Below the pieces are notes generated by a model. That model did no database searches. It was not told where the DNA came from and saw nothing but the letters and a program-made list of their open reading frames with translations. A stretch of 31,538 nt of DNA from Rhodospirillaceae bacterium (GTDB lineage: Bacteria > Pseudomonadota > Alphaproteobacteria > MPNO01 > UBA2964), in contig PATI01000007.1 of NCBI GenBank assembly GCA_002712335.1, forward strand, positions 20,880 to 52,417. Direction: 5' to 3'. Positions 9,324-17,109 of this stretch are shown here, piece by piece (the stretch's first letter is position 1; each line of letters begins with the position of its first letter). A program made the translations under genes and the position numbers.

Positions 9324-10256
9324 TTATTTTACCGTTTTACGAATAAGAGTTCCTACACCATGTGCTGTAAAAATTTCTAAAATCAAAGCATGAGGTACGC
9401 GTCCATCTAATATTACTGCAGCATCCACACCCTTTTTTACCGCGCTGAGACATGTCTCTGTCTTAGGGATCATGCCGCCAGTTATTGTTCCATTTCGGAT
9501 ATTTGACTGTACCTCCTTAGCGGACATTTCTTGTATAAGAGCACCCCGTTTATTTATAACACCCTTTACATCTGTAAGCATTAACAACCGGGAGGCTCCG
9601 ACAGCAGCTGCAATTGCCCCAGCCGCGGTGTCTGCATTAATATTTAATGTTTCACCTTTTGACCCAATTCCCAAAGGTGCAATGACTGGTATGATATCAG
9701 AGGAAGCGAGCTCCTCTAATACTTTGGCATTAATGATGGATGGTTCACCCACAAACCCTAAATCCAAAACCTTTTCTATGTTAGAGTCTGGATCCCGCTT
9801 TCTGCGCTGAAGTTTTTTTGCCTTAATAAGGCTACCATCCTTGCCGGACAAACCTATGGCCGTTCCACCGGCTTGATTAACCAAGCGAACAACCTGTTTA
9901 TTAATACTTCCTGAGAGCACCATCTCAACAACTTCAACTGCGGCAGCGTCTGTAACTCGAAGTCCGTCAACAAAAGAACTTTTAATTTTTAGTTTTTTGA
10001 GCATTGCTCCGATTTGGGGCCCCCCGCCATGAACAACTATCGGGTTAATACCTACTTGTTTTAATAAAACGATGTCCCTAGCAAATTTAACGGAAAGTTC
10101 AGGGTCGCCCATTGCGTGCCCACCGTACTTGACCACGAAGGTTTTACCTGAATATGCACGCATGTATGGTAAGGCTTCTGACAGAGTCTCGGCCTTTTCA
10201 AGTTGGTTATGCAACGGCCCAAGCGCGACCTTTTTCTTTGATTTTGTTAAATTCAT
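9324..10256 (-). CDS. argB: Acetylglutamate kinase
   Basis: A 310-residue amino-acid kinase that phosphorylates N-acetyl-L-glutamate, the second step of arginine synthesis. The phosphate-binding lysine and glycines are in [11 protein letters not shown], the substrate-binding loop is [14 protein letters not shown], and the nucleotide-binding part has [36 protein letters not shown] near residue 260 is also typical. The N-terminal extension (about 25 residues, [21 protein letters not shown]) contains the helix found in hexameric, arginine-inhibited ArgB proteins, so feedback inhibition is likely, though this is inference. It is 28 bases downstream of engB, an order common in alphaproteobacteria. 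Confidence 0.96.
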   Translation of the reverse strand: MNLTKSKKKVALGPLHNQLEKAETLSEALPYMRAYSGKTFVVKYGGHAMGDPELSVKFARDIVLLKQVGINPIVVHGGGPQIGAMLKKLKIKSSFVDGLRVTDAAAVEVVEMVLSGSINKQVVRLVNQAGGTAIGLSGKDGSLIKAKKLQRRKRDPDSNIEKVLDLGFVGEPSIINAKVLEELASSDIIPVIAPLGIGSKGETLNINADTAAGAIAAAVGASRLLMLTDVKGVINKRGALIQEMSAKEVQSNIRNGTITGGMIPKTETCLSAVKKGVDAAVILDGRVPHALILEIFTAHGVGTLIRKTVK

Positions 10257-10284
10257 CGATTTATTACTCTAAATACAGTCTACT

Positions 10285-10947
10285 TTATCTGAAATGATAT
10301 GGGGCTACTAGTAAAGAGAGCGAACTTCTTAATTCCGCAATACCTTTATCTTTTCGGACACTTGTAGCAATAATCTCGGGATGACTAGCGGGATGTTTCT
10401 TCCTCATTAACTCAAAATCCCTTGAGAATTCTTTTATATCTTTTACTGAAACCTTATCAGCTTTAGTCAATATTAATTGATAAACTACAGCTGCCTCATC
10501 CAGTTCATTCATTAGTTCCTTGTCAGAAGCCTTGATACCGTGCCTTGAGTCAATCAACAAGCATAATCGCTGCAACGTGGACCGGCCTTTCAAATAGTCA
10601 TGCATAAGATTTGTCCAGGATCTAACGCGTGTTTTGGAAACACGAGCAAAACCATAACCAGGCATATCTACTAGTACCAAATAACCACTAAGGTTAAAAA
10701 AATTGAGCTGTTGTGTTCTCCCCGGAGTTCGGGAAGTTCTGGCTAATGTTTTACGACCCGTCAGGGCATTAATTAGACTTGATTTGCCGACATTTGATCG
10801 CCCAGCGAAACCGATTTCGGGTAAACCGGGAAGCGGTAAATTTTCTAGGTTTGTTGACGCAGCAAAGAACTGGCATTCACCAGCAAAGAGCTTGCGACTA
10901 AATTCTTGTGTCTGGTCTTCAGAGTAATTGTTGATATTATTATTCAT
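10285..10947 (-). CDS. engB: Ribosome biogenesis GTPase EngB/YsxC
   Basis: A 220-residue small GTPase needed for large ribosomal subunit assembly in other bacteria. The G motifs are in order: G1 GRSNVGKSS (49-57), G2 with TPGRTQ (74-79), G3 DMPG (94-97), G4 LTKADKV, and G5 around ATSVRKDKG. The phrase RTPGRTQQLNFF is diagnostic for the EngB subfamily. An N-terminal extension of about 20 residues before KLFAGECQFF is poorly conserved; the chosen ATG at 10947 is not strongly decided by a ribosome binding site. It follows yidC with a 31-base gap in the same transcription unit. Confidence 0.95.
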   Translation of the reverse strand: MNNNINNYSEDQTQEFSRKLFAGECQFFAASTNLENLPLPGLPEIGFAGRSNVGKSSLINALTGRKTLARTSRTPGRTQQLNFFNLSGYLVLVDMPGYGFARVSKTRVRSWTNLMHDYLKGRSTLQRLCLLIDSRHGIKASDKELMNELDEAAVVYQLILTKADKVSVKDIKEFSRDFELMRKKHPASHPEIIATSVRKDKGIAELRSSLSLLVAPYHFR

Positions 10948-10978
10948 ACGCCAGCTCTAATTTGAGACGTTATAGGAG

Positions 10979-12793
10979 CTATGGGTTAACCTTAACTCCC
11001 ATTCGTCGCATGATGACCCATTGTTGGGCAATAGACAGAATATTATTCCAAGCCCAATAAATTACGAGACCTGCCGGAAAACGCGCAAGCATGATAGTGA
11101 ATATTATGGGTAGAAACATGAAAATTTTTGCTTGCATTGGATCGGCAGGGGCAGGATTAAGTTTCTGCTGAAGATACATAGTTATACCCATTAAGATTGG
11201 CCAAATTCCGATTAAAAGGAACTCTGGCGGTGTCCATGGAATTAAACCAAATAAACTGAAGATTGAGGTGGGATCTGGTGCCGAGAGATCATGTATCCAA
11301 CCATAAAAGGGGGCATGTCTCATTTCTATGGAAACAAATAAAACCTTATAAAGCGCAAAAAATACAGGGATCTGGATGAGCATAGGAAAACAACCCGCAG
11401 CTGGGTTAACCTTTTCAGTCTTATATAACTGCATCATCGCTTCATTCATCTTCGCACGATTATCTTTATGGCGGTCCCTAAGTTTGGTCATTTTTGGTTG
11501 TAGTTGTTTCAATTTACTCATGGCTCGATAGGATTTATTAGCCAATGGGAAAAAGAATAACTTTATTAAAACTGTGAGCAAAAGAATTGCGAGCCCATAA
11601 TTTCCAATGTGGTCGGCAAACCACATCAAAACATAAAATATTGGTTTGGTTAAAAAATAAAACCAACCAAAATCAATGGCGAGATCGAAACGTGAAATAT
11701 TCAGTTTTTCCTCATAGGAATCCAGAACTTTTACTTCCTTTGCTCCAGCAAAAAGCAGATTATTTACCGAGATAGAATGTCCGGGCATAACTGATTTGGC
11801 TTCACCAAGGTAGTCTACTTGGTATTTATCTGCTTTTCCCTGAAAGTTATGCCTGAAGTTAGATTGGACGTCGGACTTCTGGTTGGGAATTAAAGCGGTC
11901 AGCCAATATTTATCTGTAATACCAATCCACCCGCCTTTACTGCGTTGGCTGATGGTTTTAGCTTCCTGTAAGTCATCGTAGTCGATTTCTTTAAGCTGAC
12001 CATCAAACACTCCTAGGAGTCCTTCATGAAGAATAAAAAAACCGAGAACATCGGGGGTACCAGTTCTTGATACTAATCCGTATGGATATAGAGTTATCGC
12101 CTTGTTGCTGTTATTTTCAACCGATTGAGTAATAGAGAACATGTAGTTCTCATCTAGAGAAATGGTACGAATAAACTTTAGCCCTTGACCATTTTCCCAG
12201 TAAAGTCTGATTGGCTTATTAGGGGAAAGAGTGGATTGATCCGTACGCCAGTGAGTTTCTGATGTCGGGAGTTTAATGCTGGAGTTGCTCGCTACCCAGC
12301 CAAACTGGGCATAGTATGGATTTTTAGTTCCCGTTGGGGAAAGCAATGTAATTTTTGAGCTATTAGTATCTATAGTTTCGTGATAGTTCTTAAATACTAG
12401 ATCGTCAATGTGACCACCTTTCATTTTAATGGAACCTATCAGACGTTTAGAGTTGATTTGGACGCGTTGCGTTCTTTTTAATATTGTGGATCGAGAGGGC
12501 CCTTTTGGTTTTATTGGCACCCCAACAATTGGAGCAGTCGGCAGAAGAGCTCCACTTCCCGAAACAGCGGGTGAATTGGTTTGACTGTTCGGGGTGGGTA
12601 ATGTTGCTTCTTTACTTGATTGCTGTGTTAATTGTTTTTGAATAATTGGCGGGTTGCTATTAGTTTTCTGATTTTCGATTGCTTTTCGTGCTGCTAATTC
12701 CTTATCAAGGCGCGGCTGCTCGTATAAAAATTGCCATCCCAATAAAATCGTAATTGAGGCTACTACTGCCATGATGAGATTGCGTTGTTCCAT
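10979..12793 (-). CDS. yidC: Membrane protein insertase YidC
   Basis: A 604-residue inner-membrane insertase/chaperone of the Gram-negative type. An N-terminal membrane helix (about residues 8-24, LIMAVVASITILLGWQFL) is followed by a low-complexity linker, a large periplasmic domain (about 110-370) and then the conserved insertase core with five membrane segments. The core starts near FYFLTKPIFYVLMWFADHIG and contains the positively charged cytoplasmic loop MSKLKQLQPKM...LRDRHKD and the hydrophobic block NPAAGCFPMLIQIPVFFALY. The C-terminal helix ends in GLVIYWAWNNILSIAQQWVIMRR, diagnostic for the family. It follows yidD with a 5-base gap. YidC acts alone or with SecYEG to insert proteins such as ATP synthase subunit c. 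Confidence 0.97.
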   Translation of the reverse strand: MEQRNLIMAVVASITILLGWQFLYEQPRLDKELAARKAIENQKTNSNPPIIQKQLTQQSSKEATLPTPNSQTNSPAVSGSGALLPTAPIVGVPIKPKGPSRSTILKRTQRVQINSKRLIGSIKMKGGHIDDLVFKNYHETIDTNSSKITLLSPTGTKNPYYAQFGWVASNSSIKLPTSETHWRTDQSTLSPNKPIRLYWENGQGLKFIRTISLDENYMFSITQSVENNSNKAITLYPYGLVSRTGTPDVLGFFILHEGLLGVFDGQLKEIDYDDLQEAKTISQRSKGGWIGITDKYWLTALIPNQKSDVQSNFRHNFQGKADKYQVDYLGEAKSVMPGHSISVNNLLFAGAKEVKVLDSYEEKLNISRFDLAIDFGWFYFLTKPIFYVLMWFADHIGNYGLAILLLTVLIKLFFFPLANKSYRAMSKLKQLQPKMTKLRDRHKDNRAKMNEAMMQLYKTEKVNPAAGCFPMLIQIPVFFALYKVLFVSIEMRHAPFYGWIHDLSAPDPTSIFSLFGLIPWTPPEFLLIGIWPILMGITMYLQQKLNPAPADPMQAKIFMFLPIIFTIMLARFPAGLVIYWAWNNILSIAQQWVIMRRMGVKVNP

Positions 12794-12798
12794 TACTT

Positions 12799-13062
12799 CT
12801 ACTTTACTTTCATTTGAGAAGAATTTTTTGAATAGTTAACTGGGTCATAACCTGACCCACCCCAAGGGTGACAGCGGCTAAGACGCTTGATTGCCAACCA
12901 ACCACCACGCAATAGTCCATATTGGTATATCGCATCGTTGGCATATTGAGAACAGGTAGGTAAATAACGACAAGAGTGTGGAAACATTGGCGAAATTACG
13001 AGTTGGTATAAACGAATAGAAAGGCGGAACAAGTTTCTAATTAAACGCGATAAAAATTTCAT
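12799..13062 (-). CDS. yidD: Membrane protein insertion efficiency factor YidD
   Basis: An 87-residue protein of standard YidD length. The family core is complete: [27 protein letters not shown] (three cysteines in the conserved spacing) followed by [22 protein letters not shown]. The N-terminus is an amphipathic, basic helix likely to lie on the inner membrane. YidD assists YidC-dependent insertion; its mechanism is not well defined. The ATG overlaps the rnpA stop by one base (TAATG), and yidC follows 5 bases later, the classic rpmH-rnpA-yidD-yidC arrangement. Confidence 0.96.
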   Translation of the reverse strand: MKFLSRLIRNLFRLSIRLYQLVISPMFPHSCRYLPTCSQYANDAIYQYGLLRGGWLAIKRLSRCHPWGGSGYDPVNYSKNSSQMKVK

Positions 13063-13463
13063 TATTTCGCATGCCCCTCATTTTTTGAGAAACCATCTAA
13101 TCTTGCTTTACCTAGCATCTTCAACGCATTCTCCAAATCTTTAACCAAGGCACAAAATTCACGTTTCGTTGTCGACTTTCGTCCTATAATCACATAATCG
13201 TTGCCGCTAGCTGCAGACTTTTGCATCACAATATCAGCAACAGAGCGAAGTCTCCTTCGCGCCCGGTTGCGCGTAACCGAATTACCTATCTTTTTGCTTA
13301 CGGTAAACCCTATTCGGATATTTTTTAGGTTTTGTTTATTCTCAAGTATTTGCTGCTTACGAACTTGAAGCACAAGTCCTGGCGTCGCACATTTTTTACC
13401 TCCACGGGCCACCCGAAGAAATTCATGTCGGTATCTCAGGCGCTGTGGCGCCTCACTCATCAC
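13062..13463 (-). CDS. rnpA: Ribonuclease P protein component
   Basis: A 133-residue basic protein that binds RNase P RNA and helps it cut the 5' leaders from tRNA precursors. The conserved RNR motif is clear in [22 protein letters not shown], preceded by [17 protein letters not shown]. Two adjacent start codons are possible, GTG at 13463 and ATG at 13460; the GTG directly follows the rpmH stop (TGA-GTG-ATG), so translation is probably coupled through re-initiation. The ATG may be the true start; the sequence does not decide. The protein is slightly longer than the E. coli version because of its C-terminal tail. Confidence 0.95.
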   Translation of the reverse strand: MMSEAPQRLRYRHEFLRVARGGKKCATPGLVLQVRKQQILENKQNLKNIRIGFTVSKKIGNSVTRNRARRRLRSVADIVMQKSAASGNDYVIIGRKSTTKREFCALVKDLENALKMLGKARLDGFSKNEGHAK

Positions 13464-13598
13464 TCAAGCAGACAAACGTTTGCGGCCCCGAGCACGACGA
13501 GTGGCTAACACCCGTTGACCGCCCACGGTGGCCTTTCGAGCACGGAACCCGTGACGACGTTTGCGTACGAGCACGCTTGGTTGATATGTACGCTTCAC
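13464..13598 (-). CDS. rpmH: 50S ribosomal protein L34
   Basis: A 44-residue, extremely basic protein, exactly the length of L34. It reads [20 protein letters not shown], continues [20 protein letters not shown] and ends RLSA, which is an almost consensus L34. The start codon is GTG at 13598, preceded at a 7-base spacing by GGAG (13609-13606). It leads the rpmH-rnpA-yidD-yidC block. A strong promoter lies about 45 bases upstream. L34 belongs to the large subunit and sits in 23S rRNA. The local G+C content is visibly higher than in the surrounding intergenic DNA, as expected for an arginine-rich gene. Confidence 0.97.
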   Translation of the reverse strand: MKRTYQPSVLVRKRRHGFRARKATVGGQRVLATRRARGRKRLSA

Positions 13599-13640
13599 GT
13601 TATATCTCCGCAAATAGGCGACTGTTTAAAACGAGGTCGC

Positions 13641-13669
13641 TGTATAAAGTTTTGGGGCTATTAAGTCAA
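13641..13669 (-). promoter_or_regulatory. Promoter of the rpmH-rnpA-yidD-yidC unit
   Basis: On the minus strand TTGACT (13669-13664) and TATACA (13646-13641) are separated by exactly 17 bases, each matching the sigma-70 consensus at five of six positions. The -10 box lies about 43 bases ahead of the rpmH GTG. This is the best promoter match in the window and suits a highly expressed ribosomal protein gene. Confidence 0.75.
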
Positions 13670-13791
13670 TTCATAGAGGCAATCTATTTTAAGAATTTTT
13701 GTTCAAAGCATTTTGAATTTAGTTCTTACTTAAGCATCAAATTAAATAAATCACTTAACTTTACCTCAAATTTTATGAGAATATTGGAAAA

Positions 13792-13829
13792 TTAAGAAAT
13801 ATTCTTTAACTTAAGAAATATTCTTTAAC
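13792..13829. repeat. Two perfect 19-bp tandem copies, each with an inverted repeat
   Basis: The unit TTAAGAAATATTCTTTAAC occurs twice in direct succession (13792-13810 and 13811-13829). Within each unit AAGAA and TTCTT form 5-bp dyad arms around a 3-base centre, so the dyads repeat every 19 bp. The array ends 4 bases before the GTG proposed for the VTT-domain gene. It could be a pair of operator sites or a recent slippage duplication. Confidence 0.85.
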
Positions 13830-13833
13830 TTAG

Positions 13834-14574
13834 GTGTCTAACAGACATAATTTAATTGGTAATAACTTGAAAATTAGGCAACTCAAAAAATCAATTATAA
13901 TTTTGTTCTTAATTTTCGGTTTTATTCTTTTTTTTATTTTCGGCCTACATCAATATTTTAATATTAAAATACTAAATGAGCATCATGCCGCATTGATTTC
14001 TTGGTATGCTCAATTAGGTGTCGCCGCTTGGTTAATCTTTTTCATTATTTATGTATTATTAGTCACATTCTCTATTCCCGGGGCAACAGTTATGACGATT
14101 CTGGGAGGTTCTGTTTTTGGTCCAGTGATAGGTGGTTTATTAGCCATAATGGGCGCGACAGCAGGCTCATTAACGCTATTTTTGATGGCGAGATATGTCT
14201 TCTATGATGCTTTTTATTTAAGGGTGGGAAGTATTCCGGATAAGATTAAAAATGGATTTAATAAGAATGCCTTCACTTATCTTCTGTTTTTACGCCTAAT
14301 GCCTATCTTCCCTTTTTGGTTTGTTAATCTTGCTCCTGCATTTTTAAATGTTTCAATTAAACATTATTTCTTTGCTACCATGATAGGAATTATACCGGCG
14401 ACCTTAATATATGCCTCATTAGGGGATAGCTTTATTATGCTGATGGAAACAGGTCGGGAGGTAAATCTCAGACTAATATTTGAACCGAGAATTTTTGCTC
14501 CCATTGTTGGGTTAGCAATCATAATTTTGCTGCCCGTAATGTATAAAAAGATTAAAGCTCAATCTGATTTGTAA
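13834..14574 (+). CDS. VTT-domain (TVP38/TMEM64 family) membrane protein
   Basis: A 246-residue integral membrane protein. Hydrophobic segments are at about residues 19-38, 50-75, 78-108, 143-165, 180-200 and 222-240. The VTT signatures are present: FSIPGATVMTILGGSVFGPVIGG in the second and third segments, and FLRLMPIFPFWFVNLAPAFLNVS, where the arginine-proline re-entrant loop of DedA-like proteins lies. Relatives act in lipid scrambling or membrane homeostasis, but substrates of bacterial TVP38-type proteins are not settled. The start is doubtful: GTG at 13834 is the first codon after an in-frame stop and has no ribosome binding site, and TTG at 13867 is an alternative. The upstream tandem repeats may control it. 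Confidence 0.85.
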   Translation: MSNRHNLIGNNLKIRQLKKSIIILFLIFGFILFFIFGLHQYFNIKILNEHHAALISWYAQLGVAAWLIFFIIYVLLVTFSIPGATVMTILGGSVFGPVIGGLLAIMGATAGSLTLFLMARYVFYDAFYLRVGSIPDKIKNGFNKNAFTYLLFLRLMPIFPFWFVNLAPAFLNVSIKHYFFATMIGIIPATLIYASLGDSFIMLMETGREVNLRLIFEPRIFAPIVGLAIIILLPVMYKKIKAQSDL

Positions 14575-14581
14575 AAATTTT

Positions 14582-14630
14582 ATAGTGTTCCATCACACTA
14601 TTTGGCTAATCAACCCGCTTTTTGGCTAAT
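14582..14630. repeat. Stem-loop plus spaced 10-bp direct repeats
   Basis: ATAGTGT (14582-14588) and ACACTAT (14595-14601) form a perfect 7-bp hairpin with a 6-base loop, immediately followed by TTTGGCTAAT at 14601-14610 and again at 14621-14630. The direct repeats are spaced exactly 20 bp start to start. The hairpin could end the VTT transcript, but there is no T run, so I do not call a terminator. The paired repeats resemble a two-site binding region ahead of the micropeptide gene. Confidence 0.6.
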
Positions 14631-14747
14631 GAGGGTAGTATCATTCGCACTATAAAAAACCTTTCTAGATAGATCTGGTTTGTGATAATTAACTTATCTA
14701 GGCTAATAACTACATTTTGCATATATAGATTTTTTTGAGGTCCGATA

Positions 14748-14927
14748 ATGAAGCAAGTAGGAAATTGGATAATGGGTGCGGCAACTGCTATTATGGCTGT
14801 TGGAGGGCTGTTTGTGGCAGCAAATGCAGGTCACGGAGTGAGTTATTATGGTGGACTATTATTTTTTGTGTTTGCCGTATTATTTGTATTTCATCTAATC
14901 CGCGTCAGTTCGGGTCATAACGGATAA
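14748..14927 (+). CDS. Small membrane protein of 59 residues, unknown function
   Basis: An ATG preceded by GAGG (a good ribosome binding site about 8 bases upstream) opens a 59-residue frame beginning MKQVGNWIMGAATAIMAVGG. It has two hydrophobic segments (about residues 5-25 and 36-53) separated by a short loop, NAGHGVSYYGG, and a basic tail, HLIRVSSGHNG. Small proteins of this shape, with a GLFxAAxAxxxxxYYxGLLxF-like pattern, are seen as hypothetical genes in alphaproteobacteria. The frame ends 32 bases before the start chosen for the lyase-family gene, so the two may be co-transcribed. Good start context, membrane topology and clean boundaries support a real gene. I do not assign a function. 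Confidence 0.65.
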   Translation: MKQVGNWIMGAATAIMAVGGLFVAANAGHGVSYYGGLLFFVFAVLFVFHLIRVSSGHNG

Positions 14928-14959
14928 AATTTCAAAATCGAAACTTGTATTTGAGTTCA

Positions 14960-15823
14960 ATGCAAAACAGCGCAGATAAACTTCGAAACCTCTTAGAGAC
15001 CCCAGAAATTTTAGTTGCTCCAGCATGCTATGATGCACTTTCTGCGCGCCTTATAGAGCGGGCAGGTTTCAATTTAAGCTTTATGAGTGGTTTTGCCGTT
15101 TCTGCCGCTCGTCTTGGTTTGCCGGATACGGGACTTATCTCCTATGGAGAAATGCTTGAGCAGGGGCGGAATATTTGTAATGCCGTTTCAATACCCGTGA
15201 TAGGGGATGGTGATACAGGGTACGGTAATGCTCTTAACGTCAAACGAACAGTATTGGGCTACGCGCAGGCAGGCTTCGGTTGTATTATGATAGAGGATCA
15301 GGTTGCTCCAAAACGATGTGGTCATACTAGAGGTAAACAGGTAGTTGATCGTGAAGAAGCCATTAGTCGTATCCGAGCAGCTGTTGATGCTCGCGAAGAG
15401 GGAGCAAATATTCTAATAATGGCGCGCACTGATGCACGAGCCACCGATGGTTTTGATGAAGCAATGTCGAGAATTAAGGCATTTTCGGAAGAGGGTGCTG
15501 ATATACTTTTTCTCGAAGCACCTAAGGATGAGGAGGAAATGCGTAGATTCTGTGAAGGTGTTTCTGGATATAAAATGGCAAACTTAGTAGAACAGGGTGA
15601 TACGCCTTTACTACCACCAGATGTCCTTCATGAAATGGGCTTTAAAATAGTACTTTATCCTCTGACGATGATAAAATCCGCATTGGCTGCGATGGAAACT
15701 GCATTGGAGGCGCTTAAGTTAGGACAGAACCCTGCAGTTTTAGCAGACTTTTCTCATCTAAGGGAGGTTGTTGGTTTCGAATCATATTATAAAGCGGAAC
15801 AAAAATATGCAGGTAGCAAGTGA
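14960..15823 (+). CDS. Isocitrate lyase/PEP mutase superfamily enzyme
   Basis: I take the ATG at 14960 (MQNSADKLRNLLE, 287 residues); an upstream TTG at 14945 is less likely. The protein is a TIM-barrel enzyme with the magnesium-binding segment PVIGDGDTGYGNALNV, the mobile loop with the catalytic cysteine EDQVAPKRCGH, MARTDARA, and the acidic FLEAPKDEEE. KRCGH is the lyase form of this loop, as in methylisocitrate lyase (PrpB) and relatives, which cleave a C-C bond in 2-hydroxy-diacids. The neighbours include no methylcitrate-cycle genes, so the substrate is open: methylisocitrate, dimethylmalate and oxaloacetate are all possible. It converges with the GST gene, leaving a 24-base gap. Confidence 0.88.
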   Translation: MQNSADKLRNLLETPEILVAPACYDALSARLIERAGFNLSFMSGFAVSAARLGLPDTGLISYGEMLEQGRNICNAVSIPVIGDGDTGYGNALNVKRTVLGYAQAGFGCIMIEDQVAPKRCGHTRGKQVVDREEAISRIRAAVDAREEGANILIMARTDARATDGFDEAMSRIKAFSEEGADILFLEAPKDEEEMRRFCEGVSGYKMANLVEQGDTPLLPPDVLHEMGFKIVLYPLTMIKSALAAMETALEALKLGQNPAVLADFSHLREVVGFESYYKAEQKYAGSK

Positions 15824-15847
15824 TAAATTGATGAACGCGTTCCTATT

Positions 15848-16468
15848 TTATCCTAAACCAACCATTACAAATTCCTGAAATGCAGGACGTTTCCGTAAGT
15901 CACTATACCAGCGTTCTAAGTTTGGTAATGTCTTCCGTTTAATTGTTTTAAACTCATACCAGCGATAGACGTAGATTCCAACGGGTATATCGCCCATTGT
16001 TAGGGTGTCTCCCGCAATAAATTGTGTTTCTGATAAATAGCGATCTAAAATCTCTAAATTGGCTTGTGTCTTTCTTATCGAGCTATCTATGGATTTCCAA
16101 TTTCGGTCCTCAGGTTTATCTCTTACCAATCCGTGAAACATGGCTGTGAAATCTGGTCCGAGTGTTGATAATTGCCAATCCATCCATTGAGTTGCAATCG
16201 CTTGAGACTTAATTTCCTTAGGAAACATCGTTCCTGATCCAAATCTAGCAGCAACCATGCGCACAATGGTATTCGACTCCCACAAATTTATGCCCTTATA
16301 TATTAAAACCGGCACCTTACCATTGGGATTTAATTCTAAAAATTCATCTGTATCGATGATGCCAAACTCCCGCCCGGCATTTTCATGTTCATATTTGACT
16401 CCTAATTCTGCACAACACCAGAGGACCTTTTGAACATTGGAAGAACTTTTTCGCCCCATTATTTTCAT
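15848..16468 (-). CDS. Glutathione S-transferase family protein (second of a tandem pair)
   Basis: A 206-residue two-domain GST. The N-terminal thioredoxin-fold domain (about 1-80) has SSNVQKVLWCCAELG, the cis-proline loop NPNGKVPVL and the glutathione-binding WESNTIVRMVA. The all-helical C-terminal domain contains FIAGDTLTMGDIPVGIYVYRW, with the N-capping box aspartate, and ends RPAFQEFVMVGLG. Its closest match in the window is its neighbour, with the same length and nearly the same motif set, so the two arose by duplication. The start is 4 bases after the stop of the first GST, so they share a message. Detoxifying conjugation or disulfide-bond reduction is plausible; the substrate is unknown. 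Confidence 0.92.
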   Translation of the reverse strand: MKIMGRKSSSNVQKVLWCCAELGVKYEHENAGREFGIIDTDEFLELNPNGKVPVLIYKGINLWESNTIVRMVAARFGSGTMFPKEIKSQAIATQWMDWQLSTLGPDFTAMFHGLVRDKPEDRNWKSIDSSIRKTQANLEILDRYLSETQFIAGDTLTMGDIPVGIYVYRWYEFKTIKRKTLPNLERWYSDLRKRPAFQEFVMVGLG

Positions 16469-16472
16469 GCAG

Positions 16473-17093
16473 TTATTCCATCGGATTCATTACAAATTTC
16501 TGAAATGCTGGTCGCTCGCATAGAAGATCATACCATCTTTGAACGTTTTGAAATGTTTCGCGTTTAATTTCCATGTTGAACCAACGATATGCGGTTATTC
16601 CAAGTGGTATATCCCCAACGGTAAAATTATCGCCAGCCAGATAAATAGACTTGGATAGTTGATTATCCATAATGGCTATGTTCGCTGAGAGTTTTTCTCT
16701 AGCCGCTTCGATGGCTTCTATGTCTCGATCATTCGGTGCCGTACGCACCATACCCCAAAATACGGGCACCAATGTTGGACTTACTGTTGCGATTTGCCAG
16801 TCCATCCATCGTTCCGCATCTGCACGAACCAATAAATCATCCGGGTAAAGCTCGCCGTGGGAATATTTTGCGGCAAGATACCGTGTACATGAATTGGACT
16901 CCCATAGGACAAACTTATCATCGACAATAGTGGGGACTTTGCCGTTAGGATTCAGTGAACGATATTTTGGGGTATCATTTCCACCAAATGGACCACCTAA
17001 ATCTTCTCTTTCAAATGAAAGCCCCATTTCTCCGCAAACCCACAATACTTTTTGAACATTTGAAGAGGTGTCACGTCCAATAATTTTCAGCAT
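16473..17093 (-). CDS. Glutathione S-transferase family protein (first of a tandem pair)
   Basis: A 206-residue GST. The thioredoxin-fold domain has DTSSNVQKVLWVCGEMG, the cis-proline in NPNGKVPTIV and the glutathione-contacting WESNSCTRYLAA. The helical domain has WMDWQIATVSPTLVPVFWGMVR and the conserved FTVGDIPLGITAYRW. A serine beside the first helix (SSNVQKV) is the likely catalytic residue position, by analogy with YfcG- and theta-like GSTs; this is inferred, not shown. The two proteins agree in the glutathione-site motifs but differ in the hydrophobic-substrate region (WGMVRTAPND versus FHGLVRDKPED), suggesting different co-substrates. It follows the VOC gene by 16 bases. Confidence 0.92.
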   Translation of the reverse strand: MLKIIGRDTSSNVQKVLWVCGEMGLSFEREDLGGPFGGNDTPKYRSLNPNGKVPTIVDDKFVLWESNSCTRYLAAKYSHGELYPDDLLVRADAERWMDWQIATVSPTLVPVFWGMVRTAPNDRDIEAIEAAREKLSANIAIMDNQLSKSIYLAGDNFTVGDIPLGITAYRWFNMEIKRETFQNVQRWYDLLCERPAFQKFVMNPME

Positions 17094-17109
17094 TTATTTT
17101 TTCCTAATT

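Noticed and set aside
13445..13795. A 116-codon open frame on the plus strand across rpmH and its promoter
   Set aside because: It is the complement of L34 and rnpA DNA, whose arginine-rich codons leave long antisense frames. The minus strand encodes a complete L34.
14582..14601. Intrinsic terminator after the VTT gene
   Set aside because: The hairpin is A/T-rich and no run of T follows; kept only as a stem-loop.
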